The translations under genes and the position numbers were made by a program. Below the pieces are notes generated by a model. The model made no database searches and had not been told where the DNA came from. It worked only from the letters and a program-made list of their open reading frames with translations. Below, piece by piece: positions 43,810 through 55,642 of a stretch of 64,000 nt of DNA. Origin of the DNA: Nemania diffusa (taxonomy: Eukaryota > Ascomycota > Sordariomycetes > Xylariales > Xylariaceae); contig JBBPUQ010000006.1 in NCBI GenBank assembly GCA_038501195.1, forward strand, positions 1,116,001-1,180,000, given 5' to 3'. Position 1 is the first letter of the stretch, and each line of letters opens with the position of its first letter.

Positions 43810-45521
43810 TGTTTGGGTTTGTTTCTAATGTTTAGAGATAACGTATAATGTCCCGATTGAACTCGAAAAACTGCACGATACCTTTCACTTATTAGATAAA
43901 GTTTGTTAACCCGCAGCTACAGAAATTTAGCGTTGTCCACCACTGTTCCGATATTATATTTTAGAGTTCCCAAACAGGTGATCCTTACGAGTAACAGTAC
44001 CTAGAACGAATCCAAGAAACATCCGGCTGCGCCGGAAACGAGAGAGTGGGGACTCTGAATAGTCCTAGAACGATGCTCTGTTACTTTGATGATTTCTAAC
44101 AGTCGTCCATATGATGTATCGGAACCAAGCTCGCCCCGTCTAAAATCATAATGTAATGCAACAGTCGAGTAATTAGATTCATCAGTTTATGTAGTTTCAC
44201 TCCTACACATTACGATATTATGTAGAAGAGATATGTAAATCATCACCAGTCATGATACATGTCACTTCTGGTAAGCCGTCATAAAGAACGGATGCTTAGG
44301 ATGTTTGCTTATAATGAGCCTTTGCTGAGACTTAGAAATATCAAGCGCCCAAACTCGGCGCTTTTCTCATGCATCCTCTTCGAATAAATCGATCCGCTTA
44401 GCTGTCCTAACTTTCAGCTCGTTTTAGGGGAGATAGAACAGAGAAGATTGATGATTAATTTGAAGTTGGTCTACATCGCGTGCTCTAGCCGTCATAATAT
44501 CTGCTCGGGCTTCATAATTAGAAGGGCAGCTAGGCCCCAGATTTCTGTTTCTTATGGTGTCAAAAATGTGGTTTTGATATCTGATATGATTTCGTGGGCG
44601 GTGTTGAGACATGTTTTTGGGTAGCGTCATATGTTCCATAATTATACTAATTATAAGCTGCAAGGTTTCTAGAGATGTCTCGGGACGATTACACTAGCCT
44701 GAGAAGAGTTAGAAAATCCGGCAGTTACGTGCCCCAGACCTTAAGAGTAGAGTTATAACAATGGGTTGAATTTGACTTTGATATAATTGAAAGTAGGTAG
44801 AGAAGAATAGTTAAAACATGAAAAAAAGAAAGAAGAAAGAAAACCAAATCATCTCATCCATGGTCACTTAGGCTTTTCTAAAGAGCGCGATTAATATAAT
44901 CTGACCACCCTACCATTGGTAACCAACGCGCAAGGCGGGCAATAAATATCCTTTTCAGATAACTATTTCTGGCGGGATGGTGCGTCGCACTACATGTATA
45001 GATGCACGATCAAGCACATAATTTCCCAACATCGCCAAATTGGGGTTGTGCGGATTACTACCTACTAATCAGGAAGACAACCCATCTATACTGCCTATCT
45101 TGGTCTGCCAAGATTGATCATCGAGCGCTGCGTTACCACCCGGCTGCGGGACGCGAGGTTGAGTTACCTGTAACGACGCAGCCACTTCTGGGTCATTGTT
45201 CGGGCGAAGCTTGCTTCAGTTGAATTAAAGATATCTAGTAGAAACATCCTCCGTAGTTCAAGAAAGCTGGTTAGATTTGCATAATAGTTTATATTGCGAT
45301 TTTACTCACGAAGGAGCAAGAACATAGTACTAATACGATTCGCGTATATATGGGATACAACAGTCCATTATATTATCCTCAACTAAAAGTAACTACCATC
45401 CTCCTCTATAAATGCATCCCCAACGAATCAAAACGAGAAATGGCGATTAAATTGTTGCCCATCCTGCTACCGCGTATCTTGCTAACACGATGCGCCAACC
45501 CGAATTGTTGCGAACTGGAAT
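43810..45521. other. Gene-free accessory DNA before the hydrophobin
   Basis: This stretch is AT-richer than the housekeeping regions. The frames at 44424-44663 (minus) and 45002-45223 (plus) show no family features. No P-loop or other NB-ARC block could be found here that would complete the decayed NLR. Confidence 0.45.
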
Positions 45522-46003
45522 TTACTGCTCGCCGAGGCCAGCGGGGGTCTCGCAGAGAACAGACTGTCCGAGCTATGATTAAAACATGTTAGTATCGAAA
45601 ACCCAAGTCAAAGGCCAAGTAGCGAGTCGAAACTAGTGCTGTGTAGCAAGGAGGTGAACTTACGACAGGGACAACGCAGCAGCGGGCACGGTCGCCACCG
45701 TCGGCGCAGATATCGCGGAAGTTGCTGGCGCTGAAGGGGGCGGCAGAGGCTACATAGTTTGTCATGTTAGAAGAGTGTTGTCTCATTGCACTCGAGAACG
45801 GACGCCAGAACAAGTAATAAAAGGCTCAACTCACGAGAATGGCAGTCGAGGTCAGCGACGCCGAGGACATCGGTAGCACAGCACTGCGGGACGGAGTAGA
45901 GTCCGTCCGGGCAGGCATCGTAAGGGGTGGGGTTGGGGTAGGTGGGAGTCGCGAGGACAGCGGTGGCGAGGACGCCGAAGAGGGTGATCAGAGAGGTCTG
46001 CAT
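45522..46003 (-). CDS. Class II hydrophobin
   Basis: This is a small secreted amphipathic protein that coats aerial hyphae or spores. Three exons (45835-46003, 45664-45749 and 45522-45572) carry two introns (84 and 91 bp) in the positions usual for the class. The product has 101 residues with a signal peptide of about 18-19 residues (LITLFGVLATAVLA). The eight cysteines are at 31, 41, 42, 54, 71, 80, 81 and 92: C-9-CC-11-C-16-C-8-CC-10-C, a perfect class II pattern. The class II core QCCATDVLGVADLDC is present. The mature N terminus between signal and first Cys is short. The ATG at 46003 follows an A-rich context. A TATA box lies 139 bases upstream. Confidence 0.97.
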
Positions 46004-46141
46004 TTTGGCGAGGTATTAAAATTGTTTTAGAAACAAAAAGATTATTATGAAGATTGATTGGAGTGAAGGTGAGAGGCTTGATGAGACTGTTGTTGGTGAT
46101 GGTGAAAGAAAAGTTGTGAATTGCGAGGGTGATCTCCCACC

Positions 46142-46149
46142 TTATATAG
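46142..46149 (-). promoter_or_regulatory. TATA box of the hydrophobin gene
   Basis: On the minus strand this reads TATATAAG, 139 bases before the hydrophobin start codon. It is followed by a pyrimidine/A-rich leader (CACCATCACCAACAACAG and similar). Strong TATA boxes with leaders of about 100 bases are common in highly expressed fungal hydrophobin genes. The transcription start itself is not visible. Confidence 0.6.
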
Positions 46150-46662
46150 ACGACGAGAGACCAACTCGCCGTGCTAGATGCCTCAATCTCGATCTTGCAG
46201 TTTAATGAGATGACGATCACTGATGGGTTTCCCACCTGCTTCGTGAAGCTGGTAACCTATGATCGGATGCATCTACCATGGTTCCTTGATTTTTGTGTGG
46301 CGAGTGGGCGCCAGCCTGCGGCGGATCCACGCATCGACAATGCATGTTGAGATGAGGATCCCCGGAATCCTTGGATAGACTCTGCTCTAGCTACATAGAT
46401 GTCGTGTGCAAGGCAAATTAGGATTCCAGAGAAGCTCTCTAGTTAGGCAAGGCTTCTCCCTAGACGTACATAAACAGAGAAACAACACATCATATCGAAC
46501 GAGATACGTCAAATACCACCCCTGCGCGGGTTCTTGTCAAAGTAAATTAAGGGTACGGAGTACGTATGAGCCGTTCTACGGATGTGAGTGAGTCGGTGTA
46601 AGGAAAGGTTGTGAATGTGGTATTCTGTATAGCTCATTATTCCTGGTTTTCATGACAGACGA

Positions 46663-46926
46663 TCACTTCCGAAAAACGGCAGCGTTGCACTCTGGATCTC
46701 GATAGTGCTGCGCAAGCCCTGTGAGATTTTGAAAATCGATCCCAGCCCCATCTGCAGGGTATACGCGGTTGCAAATTATGTTGCCATCTTTGCTGTCTAT
46801 ACATACATGCACACGCATATACCCCCCTTGAACTTTTGACAGCGGACCGCGAGCGGGACGCCGGCGGAATCGGGCATTGTTGCTTCTTACAAACGAACTA
46901 GACCCGATCGCTCTCTGACGTTGCAT
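46663..46926 (-). CDS. Possible small orphan ORF
   Basis: This is an 87-residue frame opening with ATG. The C-terminal half, from about residue 30, has a plausible globular composition with three cysteines (VHVCIDSKDGNIICNRVYP, DPECNAAVFRK). The N-terminal 30 residues are Arg-rich and could be intron read-through. If so, an upstream exon with a signal peptide would be needed, and I did not find one. It could be a relic of a small secreted protein or simply an open frame by chance. Confidence 0.2.
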   Translation of the reverse strand: MQRQRAIGSSSFVRSNNARFRRRPARGPLSKVQGGYMRVHVCIDSKDGNIICNRVYPADGAGIDFQNLTGLAQHYRDPECNAAVFRK

Positions 46927-46929
46927 GTG

Positions 46930-49896
46930 CTTATTTGTTTTAGATATCGGTAATCCCTGGAGATTTCCCCTTTTGGTCGCATGAAATGGATGTGATTGGT
47001 AGTCTTCTTGAAAAGCTGAGCGCTTGTAAATAAAGATTTACATAATAGTACTGATGAATACGTATGTGTATGTATCCATCTAGAAACTCTAGAGTCTAGA
47101 CTATGTATACATTTGTTGATATAACATTCGATGATTGAATTAGTCGCTTGATCAGCGGCAAATACCGAGGCGTTGTATGTAAGGTTACCTACCTGGAATC
47201 TAGTCCTGGTTACAGTGCCTTTCATCTACCGACCCGAAAAGATTTGTTTAATTTCCCGGATTCAAGGGGCACTGCGCTTCAGACCATGAAATTTCGGGGA
47301 GATGGGTTGTCATTTAATGACGAAACAATACTGAAGCGAACCAATTGAGACTGGTGTGGCTGCTCACTTGCATTGGCAAGCTGAGCGATGAGAGACGGTT
47401 AGGGTAAAGCGTAGTTGTATTACATAACATAGTATTCCTAGATAGTCCTACGGAACAACTTCCGGAACCACCAATTGGTCCAAACTGGGATCATCAACCT
47501 ACATAATTACTACAATTACCAATGTACTCCAAGTTCAGCGCTCAGACCAGCTCAGACGAGACTGCCTGCATCGATGTTATGTATGTAGTAACAGATGTCG
47601 CCATGTCACCAGACATTATGTAGCCTAAATAGACTTCTCAAATCCAAGCCAAGTTTTAAGTCTCGCTAATAAGTCTTGATGAAACGTAACTGCATCGTGA
47701 CATCTCTATCTTCTCTTAAAGGCTTAAGCATACCTATGCAAGAGTAATTCCTTGATTATTGACTGTTAGGATAGCCAAACAAGAGTCATTGTTAAGCAGT
47801 ACTGTCCCACTTTTCCACATCGAGCATATTAAGTGTCTATTTCAGTACATAAACCCAACGACAAGGGCTTGGAGATCGAGTATACCTAATTTTCGGCATA
47901 AGGGTGGTAACACACTAGGTACATGACTAGCTGCTAGGATCGAGAGGCTGGGGTACATTCTACATGCATGTGGGCTATCGTATGTATGCGTATGTATGTA
48001 TGTATGTATGTAGACGCAGGTCTTTCAGTTCACCGTTAGACTTAGACATACAGATAATCAACGGTGTTGACATGTACGGTAAACATATTTTGACACCAAG
48101 CCTCAAGAGCAGTATTATTTGTTGTTGAACGACTTCTTAAGTTGTACTTCACGCAAATATCCACGGCCGGAACGCCACAGTGCTTTACTTACTCAAAGTA
48201 ATTAGAAGGGAGCATAATCACCCCGAAGGGCTTGCAGGGCGGAGCTGATGTGAACTTACAGAGGAAAGCAGGAAACCACCCCCTGGCGTGTGGTGGCGAA
48301 TTATAGACTGTGACAAAGCCCTTTTAACCATCATGATGTAAACGTACATAGGTGCTAAGGAGCGATACAACACACCGCTACAGGCAGCTGCAGCGGACAA
48401 CTTCAACAAGGGTCGTGTTTTCTTGACAAGGGAGCGGATTTATCCGCGAACGGATGCCGCTTTAGCTATGGCTCATGTCAGGGGTTTTGGTCACCGAGTG
48501 GAAAGGGAGGCCATTTTTAGACAGATCGAGGTTTCTGCGAAATCTTGAATCTCACCGATCTCTACGGCTCCCGGCTGTTGTCCCGGGGACTATAGATTCG
48601 AAGGGAAACGGTGAAGGAGGCACACTGCTGACTCGCAACTGCTTTAGCGCCGAGCTACAAATCTAAACGCCACATGACTAGGCACGGGAAAGGATCGAGC
48701 ATTTCCTTGATTCATCCCGGCTATTGAGTTTGGGGGCTCTACTATTCGGCGAGACTAAATACCTAGTTCGAAGGTTGCGGGATGGAAGGATTATGTTGAG
48801 CGTCATGTGGTAGTGCTGAGAGGCAGGACTCTCAAAGGCTGTCGATCATAAAGACTGAACTTGAAGATACTTGGAGCGAAGTGATGACACTTGACTAGAT
48901 CCTGCTAACTCTATAATGAGCAGCTGATGCATCGTATTTGATTCCGAAGCAAGACATATATGCCCCCTGGATCCTTCGACTTGTGCTTCTAGTTGGCTTG
49001 GGCACGAGAACGCCTGTCTTTAGTGAGATAGGGGCTTTGAAGGACGAGTGTGAAAGCAATGGAATAAGAAATTATAATTAAAAAGACCATATCACTATCG
49101 CCTATTGAACTAAATCAAACGTAGTATCACTCACAAATTTTGAACCTAATCTAATCAAAAGTCTTATATGCTGTACGGTTACGAGGACATCTGCAATTGA
49201 TCAATTGCTTTCTTAAGAACTTAACTCATATGGTTGACAAAGCTGGGGTACTTAGGACTACATCACTAATAGACGCACCATAATTGACTGTTCGAGCGAG
49301 CTATTGCAATTTTACAAAAGAATTTATATTCGGCTACGACCGGCTCACTATATCTACTTCACTTAAGAAGCGCCAAGTCTTCTCTCGTGGCCATACGAAG
49401 CGGGTGGGCGGGCGGAGGACTGCTCCTCTTCTCGAGCGAGTTCCTGCCAGGGTATAGTATCGAGTCGGGGGCAGCTACACTTGCTTTTTCTCTTTCCACA
49501 TATACACTACATCTTTCCCGCCTCTTTCCTGCAAATGGGCAGCCTCCTCAACCGCCACCAGCATACGTTGGTCTTACTCCACCGATGTGACCTGTAGCAG
49601 TCCACATGTGGCATCAAAATGTGAACAATTGGGTATCGAACATTCCAGTAAAACAAGACGCCAATTCCATGAGCCTTTGTTAAGGATACTCTCTGCAACG
49701 CCGCAGGCAGCCATGCTGCTGTCTCGTAGAGGGAGATGGAAAAGCGATCCCGGCTGTCAAGCTATGACTTGCAGCACAAAGCCCAGCGCATGGGGTGATC
49801 GCTGTCAAGTATGCGGAAAGAAGGTTACTACTACAAAGGTAGGGGCCGAAGCGCGCGCGACCGATAAAGCTATATGTAAGCATGCTACGAGGTTAC
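46930..49896. other. Long intergenic region, no gene recognised
   Basis: About 3 kb lie between the hydrophobin promoter side and the 3' end of the Red1-like gene. The frames (47148-47348, 48218-48409, 48475-48666, 49387-49590, 49587-49910) are short, overlap on opposite strands and have no domain or convincing splicing. The stretch near 49060-49330 is AT-rich. A lineage-specific non-coding transcript or an unrecognised small gene cannot be excluded. Confidence 0.45.
47981..48012. repeat. TATG microsatellite
   Basis: There are about eight units of TATG (one interrupted by GCG) in the gene-free stretch between the hydrophobin and the Red1-like gene. It is a simple length-variable repeat with no sign of function. 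Confidence 0.9.
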
Positions 49897-52800
49897 CTAT
49901 GTGGCGCTAGAATCCAAAGCTAACACTTTGGTTTTGTCACCGAGGAATTCCTGTCTGTGCTTGACGATGGCTTTGGTGATTCGATCGAAGTCTTTGACTC
50001 GGTTGGCTTTCAGATCATTCAGCACCCTCTTTAAGCCAGTGATGAACTTCGTCTTCGTCTCTCCAACAAACATCTCCGCAGAGCCAAGCTGCGTGATTAT
50101 TTCGGCATCTAGAGCGATAGTTCATGAAGTCAGTAATCCAACGAGGGGTTGGTTCCGGAGGGGATGAAGTCCGCTGGTGAGGTACAGATGGGGCAGTATT
50201 TGTCAACTCACCCGGAAGGACCATGGAATCAAAATGCTGATACTCGCAACTGGGGCCTTTGGGACAGGGCTCTCCAGCAAGTACATAGGAACACAGCTCC
50301 CGCATCGGGTCAATCTTAGCACAAAATGTCATGGACTTTAGGCCACCTGGGACCTCCTCAAAGTATTTTGGGTGAAACCTATAAGCACGGAAATAGGAAA
50401 GTGGACTCTTGTACGATAGCAAATCTTCCCAAGTTGGTTTGTTTTCGACATCCTGCGAGTTAGTCAGTAGGAGAGGCTCCCCACTGGAGCGGTTTTTTAC
50501 TTCATTGCTTGTATTCTCTGGTTCCTGGTGATTTTGATCTGACGATATGTGATTCGGGTTCGGCTCTTCCAAGATATCATCAACAACCTGGCATTTGGTG
50601 AGTGGACAGTCATTTGGAAGGGGCGAGAGCTTCATTACTTGTGTGCTGTGTTGCTCATCCTCCCGAGTTCCATGAAAATCGGAAATCTGAGGAGGTGTGG
50701 GCTCATACGACTCATCATCACTTTGAGATAGCTCTGGAGCCGATTGTTGCATTGAGACATCGGACTCGCTAGACACAGTATCTAGTTCACTTGATGGGGC
50801 CCTCATAGCCGGAGGTGCTGGTTCGACTAAGGCGCTAGCCTCAATATCTGTATCAGTGGAAATTCCCTCCGGAGTGTGTTCCACTTGTCTCTCCAGCTCG
50901 GTAGCGGACGGGGTGGCTGGACCGCCAGGTTCTAGAGACTCGGGCGAGTCATCAGCGGCAAGGGCCTTATTGATAACCTGGGTACTGTCGGGGACGGGAC
51001 CAGGCATCTCGATATTAGTCATTTGGAAATCCATGATATGGGCATTATCGGTAAGGATAGTGGCCTGAAGCGCCTCATCCTCGTTCAGCTCAGTATCCAT
51101 ATCGCCATTCATAGCGACTGAGGGTGATTGGCGACTGGACGATAATTGCGGCTCATCCAAGCGCTCCTCTCGGAGGCTTTGTTGGCTGCCGGAAGCCGTA
51201 ACTTGTCCTGGGTGCGGTGAAATCGCTCGTGGTTGGGTGGGCTGTGTTGATGGTTGTAGCTCCGACCCGGAATACTTACCATCCTCTGGTCCTGGGGAAA
51301 TTGCAGTGGAAGATTCGACGAGGCATTCCATCTCCGTTGAGAGTTTCTGTTGTTCATCTAAGCTCGCCTGAACCTCGCGTTCAAGCTGAGCAGCTTCAGC
51401 AGCTAGTAATCTAAGTCTGTCCTGCTTTTCTTTAAGACTAGCTGTAACACGAGGCAGCTCGTAGCTCACGATCCTCTCTCGTCTATTGCTAATAGACCTC
51501 CTATCGTCTACAAGGCTCCCGTTGGCTTTGGGCAGATAAACAGGCTGCTTGGCTGGACTGGAGGGTTTAGGTGACGGCGGAGTTGTTACTTTCCGGGCAG
51601 CTTTTTTCTTTGCTTCAGCTTCAGCGATAAGTCGCTTTGTTTCCTCGATTCGTTTATGCAGTAGATCAATCCTGGCTCCGTGAACCGGAGGAGTAGGAGC
51701 CGAGCTTGAAGCTGGGCTTTGTCGCCGATTTGGCTCGTCAGAGAGCGGTGGAAATGCGGTTACTGCCTGACGAGCAGGTGCTCCGCCGGAATCTGCTGAT
51801 GGTGGAACCTCATCTATAGGGGAGCCTATCTCCATTTCTACGTCTTCGTCGTCACTAACGTCGATAATTAACTTTTCTTCAGTGCGGGTTCGTTTTAACT
51901 GCTCAAAGCGGGGCGTGTAATTATCAAAATCAGAGGCAACTGGCCGCTTCAAGCTTCGACTTGATCCTTGTGATGGTTGAGGAAAGGTCAGGGATGAAAA
52001 AGATAGTCCAGGAATGCCCTCATTTTTAGAATTACTTTGGAGCTCGCTAGATAGATTTTGTTGACTCGAGCTTTGTTGGACTGCGATGGTAGATTTTGTT
52101 TTAGGCGTTGAATCGTCATTGCGGCTTGTATTAGGAGGACTGGGGTCCGCCGCCACCGGAGACGAAGTGGTAGTGCTCTCGTTTGAAGTAATTCGTATTT
52201 TCTCAGCTGCTAATTGAGCCTGCTGCTTCTTAAGCGCGGCAAGCTTCTGCTGCAGTATGGCATTATTTTCGGCTCTCGTTTTGGTTATGGTAGGGGGTGT
52301 ATTTATAGCGTCCGGCTTTGTTGCTGCTGAGGTAGCAGGCTCAGTAGCTGCCGAAACTGGAACCGAAATAGGTGACGGAGAGGAGAGAGGAATAGGAGCA
52401 GGGGCGGCTGTGGACACGGGCACAGACACAGGCGGAGGGACTGATACAGGCACAGGGACAGGCAACGACATAGGCAAGGACACGGGGGCGGACACGGGGG
52501 CGGACACAGGAGCAGATACAGGGACCACAGGAGCGGATACAGGGGCGGATGAAGGTACCGGAGCAGACACTGGCGTAGATGCTGATACACCTTGTCCCGA
52601 CGGCTGCGTGCCCGTTGCCTTCTGCGCCATTGCCGCCAGTTTCCGTGCAATCTTGTCCTTGCGCTCCTCAGCTGCTGACTTCCCTGCTACCTTGGCCGCG
52701 TTGCTTTCACTTTTGTCGTCTTTCTTGACTGGTTGTTTGGTGTCTGGTGGAGGCGCTTGGGTCTTAGGTATTGATGAGTTCTGTGGCTTTGGGGGTAGAT

Positions 52801-54021
52801 TTGATGATGCCGTTGCTCTTGTAGGTGCTAATTGGGCGTCACTCGTAGCTTGAGTAGGAACGGGGGCTGGAGTAGTCTTAGAAACCGGCACATCTAGTCC
52901 TATATCCTTGAAAAGAGCCTTGATAACATTTGCGTCAACCCCCTCGTCGATGTAATCCTGGTATCGGACCTTCAGCGGCCACAGCCCTAGAATGGCTTCC
53001 TGGGCTTTCTTCTTGGCTTCGAGGGGGGATCGAAACTGCGACGAGCCATTGGTATGAGGTTCGCGTTGGGGATTGGATATCGGAACAGCAGTCTTATTGG
53101 CATGCGGAGAGGTAACTGTGTTGTCATTAGACTTAGGCGCTACACTAGATGTCATGAATAAAAGTATACCTGTGGATTGGGCCGGTTGAGAAGATTCGAC
53201 GCGGTCGGCAGCTGGATATATTTAGATTGGATCCCATCATTCAGAATTTCATTACACGTACCCTTCGTATCACGGAACATGGCCTTTACCACGGAAACCT
53301 TACGGTGAACTTCCCTGGGGGACAGATATGGCGAATATGACCCAGATCGTTCGCGGTCTGGATATGATGGCTCCCAATCGTCATCCGGAGGGGATTCCTG
53401 TTCACGGCTAGGTAGGTTGTTTGACGTAACCTGAACGACGCGTTCGTCATGGGTGGTATGGGGGTCATGGGGGTCATAGATGGAAGATCCGTCAGCATCG
53501 CCAACACTGCCGCTGCGACTATCTAGATTGTTTGACGGTTGGGTCGCTTTAGTGTGGACCGGCGCGTGAGAAGCATTGGCCAAGACTTTGGGGTCATAGA
53601 GATCCTCGGAATCGCCCTCACTTAGCTCACCCTCCTCGAGAGCATTACCAGGCTGTTGAGGTGGAATGTGTGACTGCCGCGGCAGGGAAGGGAGAGGCTG
53701 TTGCTGGCTCTGAAAGTAACTATTCGTTTGCGGGTTGTGTCCTTGTGCGGGCCATGGTTGGGGAGCACCATGCGGAAAAGGGGTTGTCGCAGCCATGGGT
53801 GTCTCCCGTCCAAGTCCCAGTCCGGGTATCCTAGTTGAATTGAGGTCGTATGCGCTCTGAGATGCTGTATAGTTTGCAAGTGGCAAGGCGCTAACCTGGG
53901 GCGCTGGGTAGTAGTTGTAAGGCGTTGGGGTGTTCGATGAACTCGGCATTGGAGGGAACGAGACGGGAGGAGGCGGATAGTGACCGAGATACTGGCCATA
54001 ACCGTGAGGATGTTCGGCCAT
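49897..54021 (-). CDS. red1: Red1/ZFC3H1-like zinc-finger protein of nuclear RNA surveillance
   Basis: Red1 in fission yeast and ZFC3H1 in animals are scaffolds that link nuclear RNA to Mtr4-type helicase and the exosome. There are three exons: 53170-54021, 50212 to about 53092, and 49897-50108. The first acceptor is uncertain, but 53092 keeps frame and gives 1314 residues. The N terminus is Pro/Tyr-rich and holds the acidic EEGELSEGDSEDLYDP, typical of these scaffolds. A conserved block (SPLEAKKKAQEAILGLWPL) follows the first intron, then a coiled-coil region (about 780-880). The diagnostic C-terminal finger (ELCSYVLAGEPCPKGPSCEY with QHFD) is a zf-C3H1 type. The last exon restores PGDAEIITQLGSAE. 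The start is the ATG at 54021 (MAEHPHGYG); upstream only a TTG is in frame. Most of the protein is disordered. Confidence 0.82.
52420..52600. repeat. Coding minisatellite in the Red1-like gene
   Basis: Tandem 12- and 6-base units (GGGGCGGACACG-like on the plus strand) encode repeats of VSAPV, VSVP and VPVP in the disordered part of the Red1-like protein. The opposite strand of this stretch is also open for about 200 codons, only because of the repeat. All unit lengths are multiples of three, so copy changes keep the frame. Confidence 0.8.
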
Positions 54022-55642
54022 GGCGGAAAAACAATACAAATTAATAGAATAAGAAGATGGGATAAGAGATGTCGGTGGCGGAGAGGATGATAGTTGGCCG
54101 AGATGCCTGCGCGGCCACGGAGCCAAGGTAACACGAGGCGGGTGCAAACAACAAACGGCGTTGCCACTAGCCGAAATGAATATGAGCCGATTGTCTTTGT
54201 GTCGGTCTATGCGTAGAAAAGGATGCTCTTGCAGTGGCGGGTCGAACGCTCATTGCAGATGATGCCAATTATCGGTGTAGCAGGATTGCCAATCTGCTGG
54301 GTTTGGCAGATAGAGCCAGTCAGTTTATCGGAGAGACGGCTATATACGTGTGCGATATATATGCAAGATGCCAACTGAGCCAAAGACGTGGCCAGAGAGC
54401 AGCAGGTAGGTATGTAGAAGACGCGGAAAAAAAAGAAACGGGCAAAGAAATGATGCGGCGAGCGATGGAAGAAAGCACGGGTTGTATGTCTTATAACGCG
54501 ACACAATGGATGGAGGCCAGCGGCGCTACAGAAGGGATGGTATCGCGCGCCTCCCCGGTATAATACGGTATGGATGGGGACTGGTGACGGAATCTTTCGA
54601 TGGTGGATGTTGATGGTGGTGGTGATGATGGTAGAAATTCGCTTGGAGTAGGTATGCGGCCGTGTGCATGTCGATCAACGCTAGATAGGAAATTCCTAGA
54701 TTGGTACCTACCTCTACAGCACTGACTGTGGCACAGTCGTAATACAGTGCCTACTAAGATAGGTTAGGTAGGTACCTAAGGTTTTATGCGTAATACCTAA
54801 ATAGCAGCTAACGAAACACTTTTCAGTACACTTGACTTTCGTCTGTACACGTGGGTTATCGTACCCGGTATCTGTACAGAGTACAGTCTATATAACAAAG
54901 CAGTATGGTTAGGAGTGTGCTCTGTAGACTGTAGGTAGGTACTGCGATGCATTCGAGGCCCACTTCTGCCTAGGTACCTAGTCAAGCTTACCTTACCTAG
55001 GAGGCTAAGAAAGTATCTGCAGCGGCTGGTACGAGGCGAGGACAGTGCGCTGAAGATGAGATGTATTATTAAAAGCGATATAGATATATGATACACACTG
55101 TGAGATGGATGGGGTTCCACTTAAACACTTACAGCTGATAGATCTAATGCGACAGCTGGAGAGGTCCGTAAGCTATTCTAGAATCTAGATAATGAGGTGT
55201 GCCAAGCACCAAATGTTTACTTTTGCGCTGGTTGCTATGTGCCAATCCCCTGGTACTGGTGTCAACAATTCGCTTTACTGTCCATATCGGGTGGTCCGTC
55301 CACTTCCCGCCTCGATCGCATTTCACGATTACGAACCCCAAGAGGTTTAATACAACGAGTAAAGTAGTTCTTTCTTTTTGACACGCTGCTACAGAGCGAC
55401 TTATCTACGATTCTACCTCGCTACTTGTCGTTCGCCGTTAGGCTGTAGATACTTGGTCAGCACGCGCGCGGTGCGCGTTTCGTAATGCCATTGAATCCCA
55501 TCGATCATCGATCTATACATCTACGAAATACATCATCATCAACAACAATCTAAACTCGTCCAGCATCGATGAGCGCCACTCGCTACGCCGCCGCCGCTCA
55601 ACAGCCCGAATGCAGTAGCAGTTTTCGATATACGCCGTCATA
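54022..55642. other. Divergent promoter region, Red1-like and myosin II genes
   Basis: These 1.6 kb separate the two start codons. The palindrome TAGGTACCTA occurs at 54769 and 54971, with further partial copies at 54700-54980. A GGTGGT/GATGGT-rich stretch lies at 54600-54635. The 250 bases before the myosin start are rich in CATC, CAAC and CTCG, which suits a leader. No gene is seen. Confidence 0.55.

Noticed and set aside
45589..45813. Separate minus-strand ORF within the hydrophobin
   Set aside because: It is exon 2 of the hydrophobin read together with parts of the flanking introns.
52257..52853. Plus-strand frame of 198 codons opposite the Red1-like gene
   Set aside because: It is open only because the coding minisatellite has a three-base period; its Gly/Asp/Thr repeat translation is a shadow.
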